Below, one piece after another: positions 47,678 through 58,073 of a stretch of 64,000 nucleotides of DNA. The notes beneath the pieces were generated by a model. It saw only the letters and a program-made list of their open reading frames with translations. It made no database searches and had not been told where the DNA came from. The position numbers were made by a program, and so were the translations under genes. Origin of the DNA: Toxoplasma gondii ME49 (lineage: Eukaryota > Apicomplexa > Conoidasida > Eucoccidiorida > Sarcocystidae); assembly GCF_000006565.2 (NCBI RefSeq), contig NC_031474.1:4127662-4191661 (forward strand), given 5' to 3'. How positions within the stretch are numbered: the stretch's first letter is position 1; each line of letters starts with the position of its first letter.

Positions 47678-49000
47678 ATGCTGGTACCTGCGGTGTGGAC
47701 CTTCACCGCCACGCACGCTTCGAAAATTCTTCGCAGACCGCAGAGTCTCAGATGGGCGCAATCTTTCGCTGTATTTTCCGCGGAAAAGGGATTTTCATTT
47801 CAAGGGGTCGTGGCCGGCCCACTGCGAGACGCAGAAACCTGTTTCCCCGACGCGACTGTCTACCGATTCCATTTCGTACGTCTTGGGGTTTTTCCTCAAA
47901 CGAGAACCACAGAAAGACAACCTGGCATCTTCAGCCACCTTGCCCTGCACGCAGAGTCCCAGTTACAGTTCCTGGATCAGGTACGTCTTTTCGCCTTTCA
48001 GTGCACGGCGCCTTGTGAAAAACTGACGGATCTCGAGACAAACGAAATGCCCACCTGCGGTCTTTCTGCTTGGCCCAGGCAGCCTCCCCGTACCTCAACT
48101 GCTGACACGCACGTTAAATCACGCACAAGCGCAGTTGGAAAAAGATCCTTCAAAGAAGAAATCAAAGGGCTGCACTTCAGTCCTAGACCTCCAAGTCACT
48201 CGGTCTCTGTTTTTTCTTTTTTCCATATGGGCCGCGTTGTGAGAGAACGCTACGTTTCGGTCGGAGAGCGATTGACCGGGCATTCGAACTCTTTTTTCTG
48301 GAAAAGGCTGCGGAAGAAACTCTCTGCAGACACTAGCGAAAAGGCCTGCGTGGCTCTCGCGCAGCGACACGCAGCGTTGCCTGTCGAAGAAGAGTCTCCT
48401 TGGCATTTCTTGAGCCGCGGAACCGACCTAAAAAGTCGCGAGCAAGTGCCGAGGGGACGAGACTCTCCCCCGAACTGCCTTCCTCCTTCCACAGAAAGAA
48501 GCGAATGCTTCGCCTACCTAGTTTTTCCCTTTCTTTTCAACGACAAAGCTTTTTCTGTCGCGAGGCATGCACCCCCTCGAACGGTTGTTTTTCTCGCTTT
48601 TTGCATGCAAACGCGCGCATGCACATGTCGTTCAAACCTGAATCCGACGCCTCCTTCCCAGCTCTCTCCTCTCAGAAACGGTAGACAAGGCATTTCTATC
48701 CCTCGCAATTCAGATTTCTCGTGTCACCTGTCTCGACAACTGTTCCTGTCAGCATTTGCTTTTATACGCTCTTCGTGCGCTGCCCCCCCCCTCTCCCACT
48801 GCAGGCTTCTCCGTTTTTTTCATCTCTTTTCCACGCTCTTGTTTCCTCCCCGTTTTGGTCCGTTCAGAGCACCGTTCCTCCCTTTTTTCTTCTCTCTTCC
48901 GCCTCGCAGAGTCAATTTAATCAGCAAAACGCTTCCGGAAAATCTGGACACCCAGCGTCTCGTAGAATGTAGGAGTCTGGAAGAGTCATTCAACGCGTAG
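47678..49000 (+). CDS. Unassigned long open frame
   Basis: 440 codons from ATG 47678, family not recognised. The first two-thirds has mixed composition. The last third is pyrimidine-rich and Phe/Leu/Ser/Pro-rich, typical of an untranslated leader or intron. Two strong donor-like sites (GTACGT) occur inside the first half, after codons for FHF and for FLDQ, so only the first ~300 bases might be exonic. It precedes TRM6 on the same strand. It could be a separate small gene, an upstream exon, or noncoding. Confidence 0.28.
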   Translation: MLVPAVWTFTATHASKILRRPQSLRWAQSFAVFSAEKGFSFQGVVAGPLRDAETCFPDATVYRFHFVRLGVFPQTRTTERQPGIFSHLALHAESQLQFLDQVRLFAFQCTAPCEKLTDLETNEMPTCGLSAWPRQPPRTSTADTHVKSRTSAVGKRSFKEEIKGLHFSPRPPSHSVSVFSFFHMGRVVRERYVSVGERLTGHSNSFFWKRLRKKLSADTSEKACVALAQRHAALPVEEESPWHFLSRGTDLKSREQVPRGRDSPPNCLPPSTERSECFAYLVFPFLFNDKAFSVARHAPPRTVVFLAFCMQTRACTCRSNLNPTPPSQLSPLRNGRQGISIPRNSDFSCHLSRQLFLSAFAFIRSSCAAPPLSHCRLLRFFHLFSTLLFPPRFGPFRAPFLPFFFSLPPRRVNLISKTLPENLDTQRLVECRSLEESFNA

Positions 49001-49036
49001 CCATGTTGTGAATGCTTCGCGCATGCTATATGTATT

Positions 49037-49067
<31 letters not shown>

Positions 49068-49375
49068 GTGCACGAATATGAACATAGAAGTTGAATTATG
49101 CATTTGTACATTTACAGCTTTGTGTACTTCTCGGTCGGATTCTAGTCTCACAGAACGGTTTCCTGTGCATGCACCATTCGTAAGAAGAGAGAGACGCTTC
49201 TTCTTTTCCGAGCATTGTCAAGACAGCAAATAGAGAACCTTTGCGTGTTGCCAAGAGTCCTTTTTTCGTCTTTCCTTCTTTGACGTCTGCCCTTGGGGTT
49301 CTCTTCTCGTCTTCTGTTCTCGCTTCATCGACCAGAGAGACACTGGAAACTCCACGGCAGTTCTCCCTTTTGAAA
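49001..49375 (+). promoter_or_regulatory. 5' flank of TRM6
   Basis: This contains a (TA)n tract at 49027-49071 followed by a pyrimidine-rich leader that ends in TTTGAAAATG. No coding exon is needed here. Confidence 0.5.
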
Positions 49376-52300
49376 ATGTCACAACGCGGCGCAGGCAATC
49401 CCCTCTTCGACGAGGGCACCGAAGACCCCTCGTCTCCAGTGGAAATCGCAGTGCCGCTGAAAAGGCGTAAACTCGCCTCTTCCTCTCGAGATCTCCACCC
49501 CTCCGAACTTCAAACCAAAACTTCTCGTTCTCCCTCCCCTTCTGCTTCTTTTTCTTCTTCTTCTCCCTCTTCTTCTTCCTCTTCTTCTCCCTCTTCTTCG
49601 TCTGCGTCTTCCGCTCTCTCGCCGTCTGCAGTTGGGCTGGTGGAAGAAGGCATGTTTGTCGTTTTGATTTGCTCTCTCGGCCGGCGTTTCGTTGTGAGAG
49701 TCCCGCGATGCTCGGAGACAGGAGACCGCGAGGAAGAGGAGAACGGCGACGCCGTTGCAGCGGCCTCTCGCACGTCGAGGTAACTTTCGTTTTCTTCTTT
49801 TCTTCGGGGTGAAGCTCTGCTTCCTTTGTCTCCGTTTTCATGTCTCTCTTGGGTCATCTGGTGCTGTGTTGTTGACTCCGCCTTTCTGCGCTCCGTCTTC
49901 TCTCCACGCTTCGTCCATCGGCGTCTCGCCTTCGGTCGTCTGTCGAATTCTTGGCGGCCGGTGTGGAGAACGGAGACGACGTTGGTGAGAGATGGCGTCT
50001 TCGTCGAAGTGCAAGAGCCTCGGCTCGAGGCAGCTGAGGCGCATGCAGCGGCGTTTCCTTGCATCTACGGAAATGTCTGCATGCAATTCCTTGCGGAGTC
50101 TGAGGTTCCACCGGAGGGGGAAACGGCCTCTGGGCGCGCCGGTTCCGCCATTTCGTGAAAACTTCTTGCCTGCGTTCTCGCGTCTCTCTGGACCGGTCTC
50201 GGTGGAGAGACTCTGGCGTCTGGGATATCGAAGGACATTCGGCTCTGTCGCTTCCTCGGACCTTCCGCCTCTCTCTCGTCCTTTCGACAAAGCGAGATGT
50301 ATCCTTTCCTTTTCGAGAAACCATCCAAGAGACGTCAGCGTGCATCTGCACCTCTCTGTCCACACCACTGCGTAGTTTCACCTGTGCGCGCCGCTCTCGG
50401 GGTGCGTCTCTGCATGTACACATACATATACATACATTTGTATATATACATATATATATATATATATTTGTATCTATATTTGTATACATATGAATATATA
50501 TATATATATATGTATTTGTTTGTTTTTGTTTGTTTTTGTTTGTATTGATACGTGTGTGTGTGTGTCTAGATGTGAGTGTCTAGATGCATACACATGTTTG
50601 TATGTATTGACGTAGACGTTGGTTTGCATATGCTGCAGAGGTGCGGTTGTGGTTTGCGTTTTGTTTGTGCAGGAGAGAGACAGAGCGTGAGTCGCGCGGC
50701 TCGTCGTCAGGGGCGTGGAGTTCCTCGGCGTCTCCGTTCGACTTTCCGCCTTCGCTGCTTCCTGGTCATGCATTTTTCTCCTCTTTTCTCTGCTGTCGAG
50801 GCGTCTGGCGGCTGGACGACTCGCCAGCATGCGTCGACGAGCTTCTCGCGCAGGCGCAGAGAGACGGCGACTCCGAGGAAGGAGGAAGTCGAGAAGGAAA
50901 GAGCCCAAGTAGGCGAGAGGCGGTGGAAAGCCGTTGGGAGACAGCCGCGGAAGGCAGGCGACACACACACACAGAGACAAGGGAAGGACGCGAACAGACA
51001 AAGGTGCAGACGGAGACGCGAAGAGAAGCTCGACCAGCGAAGGCGGAGACATAGTGAAAAGGAAATTGGAGACAAGAAGCAGACGCGAAGGCCGCATAGA
51101 CGAGAACGGACGAGGCAGGGTTGCCAGGAGCAGCAGAAGAGAGAGAAGAAGGAAAAGCAGGCATAAGGAAGGCGAAACGGCAAGCGAGGCTCCGAGAGTG
51201 ACGAAGGCACTGAGCGACCGAACAGCGAGGAACGAGGAAGAAAGAGAGAGAGGAGAAACACAGATACGTTTTCTGAGAGCGACAACCAGGAAGACAGCGA
51301 GAGAGTCAGTCGAATATGAAAGCGAGAAAGAGAGAACGAAGGCCTCCTGGTTGACTCGCGACGTTTCTACCACGCAGCGACTGGTGCGTTCCGTTTGCGT
51401 CACGAACTCGTCTTCTCTCTGTCCTCTCTGACTTTCCTCGCGTTCGCGGTTCGCCGGTCCTGCGCGTATTTTCAGGCGCGTATCGAACAGCCTTTGACCT
51501 GCACGAAGAAGTGGAAGGCGACAATCGAGACATCGCAGATAGCAACGACGCCCAGCAGCTGACAGCTGGGAAAATCGAGTGCCTTCGAGAAGGTTAGCAC
51601 GCAGACAATTTTGGATCTAAAAACACCAAGATGCACACATACATGTATATATATATATATATATATGTATGTCTGTGGAGCATGCAGATCTGCATACTTG
51701 TACATCCATATATATGTATATATATGTTATGTTTATCTATCTATCTATCTATATGTATATATATATATATATACATATATATACATATATATGTATATGT
51801 GTGTGTAGTATGTGCAATAGTGAAGAAAGGAATGGTCATGTCTAGATTTGGACACAGGGACGCAGGAGGAGGTAGCTCAGGTGCAGATGCGTGTCAGGAT
51901 TAATTAATGGCGGATGCATGCAGAGGGAGAACCGTAGGGACGAGACCGATGAGCAGCGTTTCGCTGCATGCAAAGAGAGTCCTGTTGCGTGGTGAAGATG
52001 GCAGTGCCTTGTCTCCCAGACTGTGAGGGTGAGGTTTCATGGTGTTTATGGCGCGTGCAGAAGGCATGCGCGGCGAGGAGGTGATTCGTCTGCTGATGGC
52101 CAACAGTTCGACTTTTGAGAAAAAGACGAAATTCGCTCAAGAGAAGTACATCCGGAAGAAGATGGCCAGGTGAGCAGACACACGCGGGGCAGGGAGGCGA
52201 ACGAACACAAACATACCGAGGAGAGGAAAAGGGAGAGAATGAAAACGCTGGACAGCGCGCTTCAAAACATCCTTTCGCACGCATTCACAGACAGAAACAA

Positions 52301-55300
52301 GCTGTGTGAATCGACTCATACATACACAATGTCACGGACGATATGAGCTCGCGTCTTCCCGTACGTTTCTCGGGTGTAAATACACCTCAGGTCGTCCGCC
52401 AGCTCCGCGGTCAGAGTAGTCGTTCATGACAACGCAGCGTGTAAACTCATCAAGCGTGCTTGGGTGGACATTTGTCCCCTTAACCTCCCCCGTCTGATGA
52501 GGAGATGTTTCGTGCACATGGTACTGGCGTACCTGTACGACGGTGACTCGGTTGTGTCTTCGATCTCTGCATGCATCAGCTTTTCAAGTTCGGAGACCTG
52601 CGCGGCGCAGGCACCTTCCAGTGAGCAGGAAGAGTTGCTTCAAGCAGCGGTCGACTCCTCGGTTTCGTCTCTTCTTCGGTTTTTTTTTCGCCTGCCTCCT
52701 CGGCAGGACTCGCGAATTGAGCGAAGCAGCTTGCTTCTTCTGTGCTGAGGGAAAAACGGCGGGAGACTGACCTGCTTTCCTGGCCGTTTTTGACCGTGGT
52801 GCGGCCGGATCTTCTGCGTCGCCACACCTGTGAATGCATTTCTCCAGTGTAGATCGTGCGTTGGCATTCATATTGTCGACGAAAGGTGTAGTCCCCGCTT
52901 CAATGCGGATTCTGCGTCTGGTTTCTCCTTCTCTCCTGCATCTCCCTAGACACCTGAAGAGGGTCACCGTGCTTCCCGCAACTCTTCGCGAAGTATGCGA
53001 GGCCTACTACGCCACTGACGCCGCAAAAATTGCGTAAGAGAAAATGCAAAAAAAAGCGCCGCTTCATTCAACAACAAATGGATACCTACGCTACAGAGGT
53101 GCAGGCTCTACCCCGGCATATATATATATATATATATATGTGTACTTGTATAGGTATGTGCATGCGCATCAATCGACGCAGGCGTGAGTGTGTTGCACGA
53201 CGTATGTATATGTGTATAGATGTACAGATAAGCAGAGGGTCGCAGTTCCACTCAGGTTTTCGCGAGTTTCCGGGAGATGCGTTTCTTTCGTCGCGTTTCG
53301 TTGACGAAAACTCAGTCTTTTCTGACTCTGCCAGTTCGTGATTTTACTTGTTCGCCATGACGCCTTGTTGTCTCTGCGACGAGGACAGCACCGAAGAAAT
53401 CCGCCACTTGCTGCACCGCGGATGCAGCAAAGACTGCATGCAGTTCAAACGCATGCCTCACACACACACGCATGCGATTAAGAGTGCATGCAATATCGGC
53501 TTGTGCTTTGTTCAAATTCAGGCACCTGCGAATGGACTATCTGAGTTCGGTGTTGATCAACGCAAACATCAAATGCGGGGACAGAGTGCTGGTCTTCGAT
53601 CATGCCATGGGTCTGCTCACGGGCGCTGTCGCTCTTCAGCTCAGCGGTGAGCAGAGGTGCATGCGCTTTGAAGTTTCACAACGCTGTGCTCGCTGAACCT
53701 TTTTCGGATCCGCGTTTAAGAGACAAGATTGGTCGTCGACGTTTTTCTGAGGAAACGGTCGATACGTTGCGGACATGTGTGATTATCGATGTGCGTCTTC
53801 TCAGCCTCCAGCGCCACCGAGCTTTTGGTCTATGTATCTCTCGGACTTCGTCTCCTCATGCTCATCTGTATACGTCTACCTCATTGTGGAGATAGCGCAT
53901 CTGGGGGCGTCTGTGTGTATAGAAACCCATGGGACATATCTGTTTGTGTGGAGACCTCGCATCCATCGTTTTTGCTCGCTCGCGTCTTCGTCGTCGTGTC
54001 TGTCTGCTAGGACCCGCTCGTTTGGTTGGATTGTGAGGTGCTCGAGAAGAGGAGGGTGTCAGTCTGAAGAATGAAGTTTGCCAGGTTTCTGCACTCTGAG
54101 CGAGTTCGAAAGTAACGCTAACTAGTGTGTGCACTTGTGCGTATGTCTGGTCTCCTCGAGTCTCGTTTTTCTCTCTGCACTTGCTTTCTGTATCAAATCT
54201 TCTCTCTGCTTTTCGCTCACTGCGAACGGTCGCACCCTACACCTTCATTGAAGGAACAAGGAAATGGGAGGGCGCTCCAGATCTGGAAATCGAATTTGAG
54301 TTCCAGTTCTCGCCTTTTCAATCCACCTGCTTCAGGTGTGGGCCGCGTCTGGCGGCTGGTGGACCGAGGCAGCAGCGACAAAATCGAAGCGGAACTGAAT
54401 CTCTCGCCCTCCGTTCGCCGAACCATCTTCAACGTTCCTCTCGCCAACGTCAGTTTCCTCAACTCTCCTACGTGACACATCAAAAGGAAAAACAACGGAA
54501 AATCGGTAGAAACACAACAACAGGAAAACAGATATATATATATATATATATATTTATATACAGAGATATCTATCTATATATATATGTATATGTATGTATA
54601 TGTATGTATATGTATGTTTATGAATGTATATGAGTGTATGTGTATGTACATACATGTATGTCGTTGTATACGTTTATATGCGTGTTTATATATGTATATA
54701 TATATATATATATGAACATATGCGTGTATGTTTCGTTTGCGAGTGATTGAAGTTTCATGCACAGAGCGCGAAACATGAAAGTGGATGCAAAGAGAATTCA
54801 TTCCTCGTCAGATGAAAGGATGCGGATAAGCGCAACCCCTTTGCCTCTGTTTGTTCTTTTGTCCAGGAAAACAGATGATATATTTATGTGGCGTTCTCTC
54901 TCCCTTTTTCCTCTTTTCTCCGTGTTTTTCTCTTCCTGTGGTTTTTTCTTTCTCTTTTGTTTCATCGCGGGTCTCCTAGATCTGAACGGTGCAGCCTCTA
55001 GATGAATGAGGTCGCGTGATCTGAGTCTCTCTCTTTTTCCGCTTTTCTCCCACCGCAGGCTGAGTCTTGGCCGACGAAGCGCCGGGAGCTTCTGGCTGCC
55101 TCTGAAAATCGGCCGACGCAAGCGTCCGTGCTTGAAGCGCAAGTCGACGCCTCCTCTCCTGTCAACTCTTCTTCAGCAGCTTCGCTCTCGCCTTCCTCTT
55201 CTTCGTCATCTTCTCCTTCTGCTTCTGCGTCTCCTGTTCTGTCTTCGAATCGCTTTTTCTGCGAGATGGAGCAGATGCACAGCGCGGGAGTGGATAGCGT

Positions 55301-56381
55301 GATTTACGTTTTGGGTCTGAAGAAACTCATCAAGGCAACGCCCGCAGACGCTCTGCCTTCCCTCCGACAGCTTGCGCACAGACTTCTGCTCCTCGCCTTT
55401 CGTCTCCTGAAATCGGGTGAGAGGTTCGAAGAGAGTGAAGTTCAACGCGACAAAAAACACCAGAGCACAAAGCAAGAATATATTAGTCCAGAGAGTCGCT
55501 TCACACACACACAGAATCTCTCTTCTCTTCTGAAACGTACTCCGCTGGGTTGCGAAGCAGTTCACCCAAAAACACTGCGCAGAAGCAGAGAAAGAGGAAG
55601 AGGAAGAGAGTCCGAAAGCCTGCGGACAAACGAAAGGACGGAAGACACAATACGAATCGCAGCCTCGAAAAAGGAGAACGAAGCGAAAGGAGTACGAGCA
55701 CTGGACACAGAGGAAGAAAACAAATATCAACGCGTTTGGATGTCCTTTCTGCAGGGGGACGGCTGGTCGTCTTCTGTCACAACTGGGAAATAGCTTCTGC
55801 CCTCCATGCAGCCGCTGGCGCCTCTCGCGAATTTTTCCACGTCCAAATGCAGGAGTTCATGCTCAGAGAACAGCAAGTCAGTCTGGATCGGATTTCTTCT
55901 CTCTCTTCTCTATCTTCTTCCTCTTCTCTCCTCTCTCTTCGCTTCTCTCCCTTCTCGTTTTTCTCTTCTGTCTCCCCTGTCTTTCTTCTCGGCTGTTCAC
56001 TTCTGCTCTCTTTTCTCTTCTCCCTCGTAGTTTCACAACTCTCTTTTGTGTTCCAGTTTAGGTGCCTTCGCGGTGCACATCTCAACACCGTGTGCATTTT
56101 CTCTGTGTTTTTCGCCGTTTTCATCCTTTTCGTCTGCTCTGCTCTACCTCGGTCCGTTTTTCCTGAACGCTTGTCGCATCTGCCCTTTATGCGTCTTCTG
56201 CGGCCGCTTTGGCTGCTTTTGTTTTCGCCGTTTCGCTTGCCCACTTTCGAAACATCCGTCCATGCGCGTTTCTGTGAATTTCCAGATTCTCCCGCGACGC
56301 ACCCACCCGGTGATGAACTCTTCGCTTCCGCTCTTCAGCGGCTTCGTCGTCTCGGCCATTCGCATGCAGCCTGACAAGTGA
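49376..56381 (+). CDS. tRNA (adenine-58-N1)-methyltransferase non-catalytic subunit TRM6/GCD10
   Basis: Partner of the catalytic TRM61 in the nuclear enzyme that makes m1A58 in tRNAs; TRM6 binds the tRNA. Exons: 49376-49779, 50673-50764, 51476-51592, 52064-52169, 52950-53033, 53522-53646, 54336-54448, 55059-55416, 55755-55876 and 56286-56381, in phase, 538 aa. Family matches: FVVLICSLGRRFVVRV (N-terminal barrel), AYRTAFDL, GEEVIRLLMANSSTFEKKTK followed by FAQEKYIRKK, RVTVLPAT, CEAYYATDAAKIAHLRMDYL, GDRVLVFDHAMGLLTGAVAL, and the C-terminal LVVFCHN ... ILPRRTHPVMN ... FSGFVVSAIRMQ. ATG 49376 has an ideal context (gaaaATG). Two Ser-rich insertions, at residues ~50-80 and ~370-400, are lineage-specific. 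The weakest junction is exon 2 to 3 (donor GTCATG). TRM61 is not in the window. Confidence 0.93.
50410..50570 (+). repeat. (TA)n, (TTTG)n and (GT)n compound microsatellite
   Basis: This is in TRM6 intron 1. It runs from CATA units through TA runs to TTTGTTTGTT and GTGTGT. Other TRM6 intron arrays are at 51640-51802 (with TATC units), 53117-53141 and 54532-54716. Confidence 0.85.
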
Positions 56382-58073
56382 TTCTGAAAAGCATGTGGAA
56401 AACCAAACTTGAGAAACCCGCGCGGAAGCCTCTCCCTCTGTCTACCAATTTACATTTATATATTATATATATTATATATATATATATATATGTATATATA
56501 TGTATATTATTTGTGAATAAGTATTTCTGCCTGCATGTGTGGGCATGTTTACCCTTTCGATATACCGAGACGTGAAGACATCAGGGTGTGGATGTTCCGT
56601 CTCTTCGGCGTTCTCTGTGCGCCTGGCACACCGTGGACCTTGGGGACCGCGGATGTCGCTTCGGTCGAGTGTAGATCTCTGGTTGTTGTTCTGTGTTGTG
56701 CGTTGTTCCCGAATCTATACGTTTTTTAGATGCATGCAAAATCGGCGGTGTTTTCGGCTGCGTTCACCTCCGCCTTTGGTCGCCAATGATCTGTTCCCCT
56801 TTCTGACGTTTCCCTGTGCGGGCCTGTCTGAGGTGTTGCGTGAGGTTTCCTCGACTTCTTCAACATTTCTTTTTGCAAAGAACCCTCTCCACATCTTCTC
56901 GCCGCTGTTTCGAGAAGCACGCGTTTCACGGGCAGGCTTGAAGTTCCATCCTGAAAAATTTTCATCCTCTTTGTGTGTATGTTGCCTATTTGCACGTATG
57001 CATTTGCCATATACTTCTCTCTCTCGTTGCGCATGGACGTTCGTCTTCGTGTGTCTCGACATGTCTCTGCTTGTAAGGCCGTCCGCGGTGCTTCCACGCG
57101 GTCGGGGCCGTTCCGACTTTTTTTTGGAATCTTTGTCGGGAGCGACACTTTGTTCCACGGCTTCACTTTTCATCTGAAAGGCGAGAAACGACGTTTTCTC
57201 GCGTGTGTGTGGAGACGTAGCCGCCTTTTCCGACCTCTCTGTGGTCGAATGGCGAGGCCGTCTGACGCCCTCGATCTCTGATGCTCTCAGAGGACAACCA
57301 GGAGAGTCTTCTCTCTCCGACTCATAGAGTTTCGAGTCTCCAGGTGCAGCCAAAACAGTCGAGTTTCCAGCTTCGAGAGTGCAGCGTCTGCTTCCACAGT
57401 GGAAGTTCCGGAGGGGAAAAGAAGAGCGCAGGGTCGAGCCATGCGTCTCCTGTATACAGAGGTCCGTAGCTGTTCCTGCTGTAGAAGGGGGGTCCAGGTG
57501 GAAGAGCGAGAGGAACGTCGACTCGACGCTAGAGGTAGATATATCTAGAGAGCTGTCGCGATTCCGAGGCAGAGAACTCACAAAGATCTCGGAGGAAGCT
57601 CCAGCAACACGGCGAGGGAGACAGACAATGATGCACAAACGACAAAAGGTCGAGACATGCGTATCAGAACGGCCGCAGCAAGATTGACAAAAGTTCCTCG
57701 GCACATCTGGATGCCATTAGAGAAATACATAACCATGGAGGCGTATAAAAAGTATCAAACGAAAAGCAGACTGTGTTTCTGCAGAGCAAATCAGATGTTT
57801 CTTGAAGACTGCCACGGTAATGTTCCCCGTCTCTCCCACCGACACGCTCGTCTCAAGTGAACTGCTGAAGCTGTTTTCAGCTTCCATCTAGGTTTCACTT
57901 GTTTTCGCGCATGCGGCCTCAGAGCGGTTTCTCTCGAGTCTCTGAACGCAAGGTCTATTACATAAAAACGCCCTCTCCCCCTCGCTTGTAAAGGAAGGCA
58001 AAGTGGTGTTTTCTGGAGCAAAGGCGAGCCGCGGGAACTCAGTAGCGCACGGTGAGAGAGACGCCCCTGTTCG
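56382..58073. other. Convergent 3' region with a 330-codon open frame
   Basis: This lies between the ends of TRM6 (+) and the TPR-like gene (-). It begins with a (TA)n run at about 56455-56508. The main content is the minus-strand open frame at 57710-56715 described separately. Confidence 0.4.
56715..57710 (-). CDS. Unassigned open frame, possible 3' exon or separate gene
   Basis: About 330 open codons without an ATG near the start. The frame opens just after a good acceptor-like site (a CTAAT branch-point-like sequence, then ATCCAG at about 57711). The translation is Ser/Arg/Glu-rich, with no domain, signal peptide or membrane span, and ends HLKNV-stop. It could be the last exon of the TPR-like gene upstream on the same strand, if that gene splices out at the CAG|GTGAAAG site at 58142. 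However, that donor is phase 0 and this exon would need phase 1. It is longer than expected by chance. Confidence 0.3.
   Translation of the reverse strand, partial: PDVPRNFCQSCCGRSDTHVSTFCRLCIIVCLPRRVAGASSEIFVSSLPRNRDSSLDISTSSVESTFLSLFHLDPPSTAGTATDLCIQETHGSTLRSSFPLRNFHCGSRRCTLEAGNSTVLAAPGDSKLYESEREDSPGCPLRASEIEGVRRPRHSTTERSEKAATSPHTREKTSFLAFQMKSEAVEQSVAPDKDSKKKSERPRPRGSTADGLTSRDMSRHTKTNVHAQREREVYGKCIRANRQHTHKEDENFSGWNFKPARETRASRNSGEKMWRGFFAKRNVEEVEETSRNTSDRPAQGNVRKGNRSLATKGGGERSRKHRRFCMHLKNV

Noticed and set aside
49929..50158. Extra TRM6 exon reading RTETTLVRDGVFVEVQ and onward
   Set aside because: It can be joined in phase to exon 1 but its acceptor has no pyrimidine tract and the frame ends at a stop with no good donor. 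The exon at 50673 has a strong acceptor and links to the conserved blocks.
3078..54716. Regularly spaced repeats as a CRISPR-like array
   Set aside because: The arrays are simple TA/TATG microsatellites in a spliced eukaryotic genome, with no spacers or cas genes.
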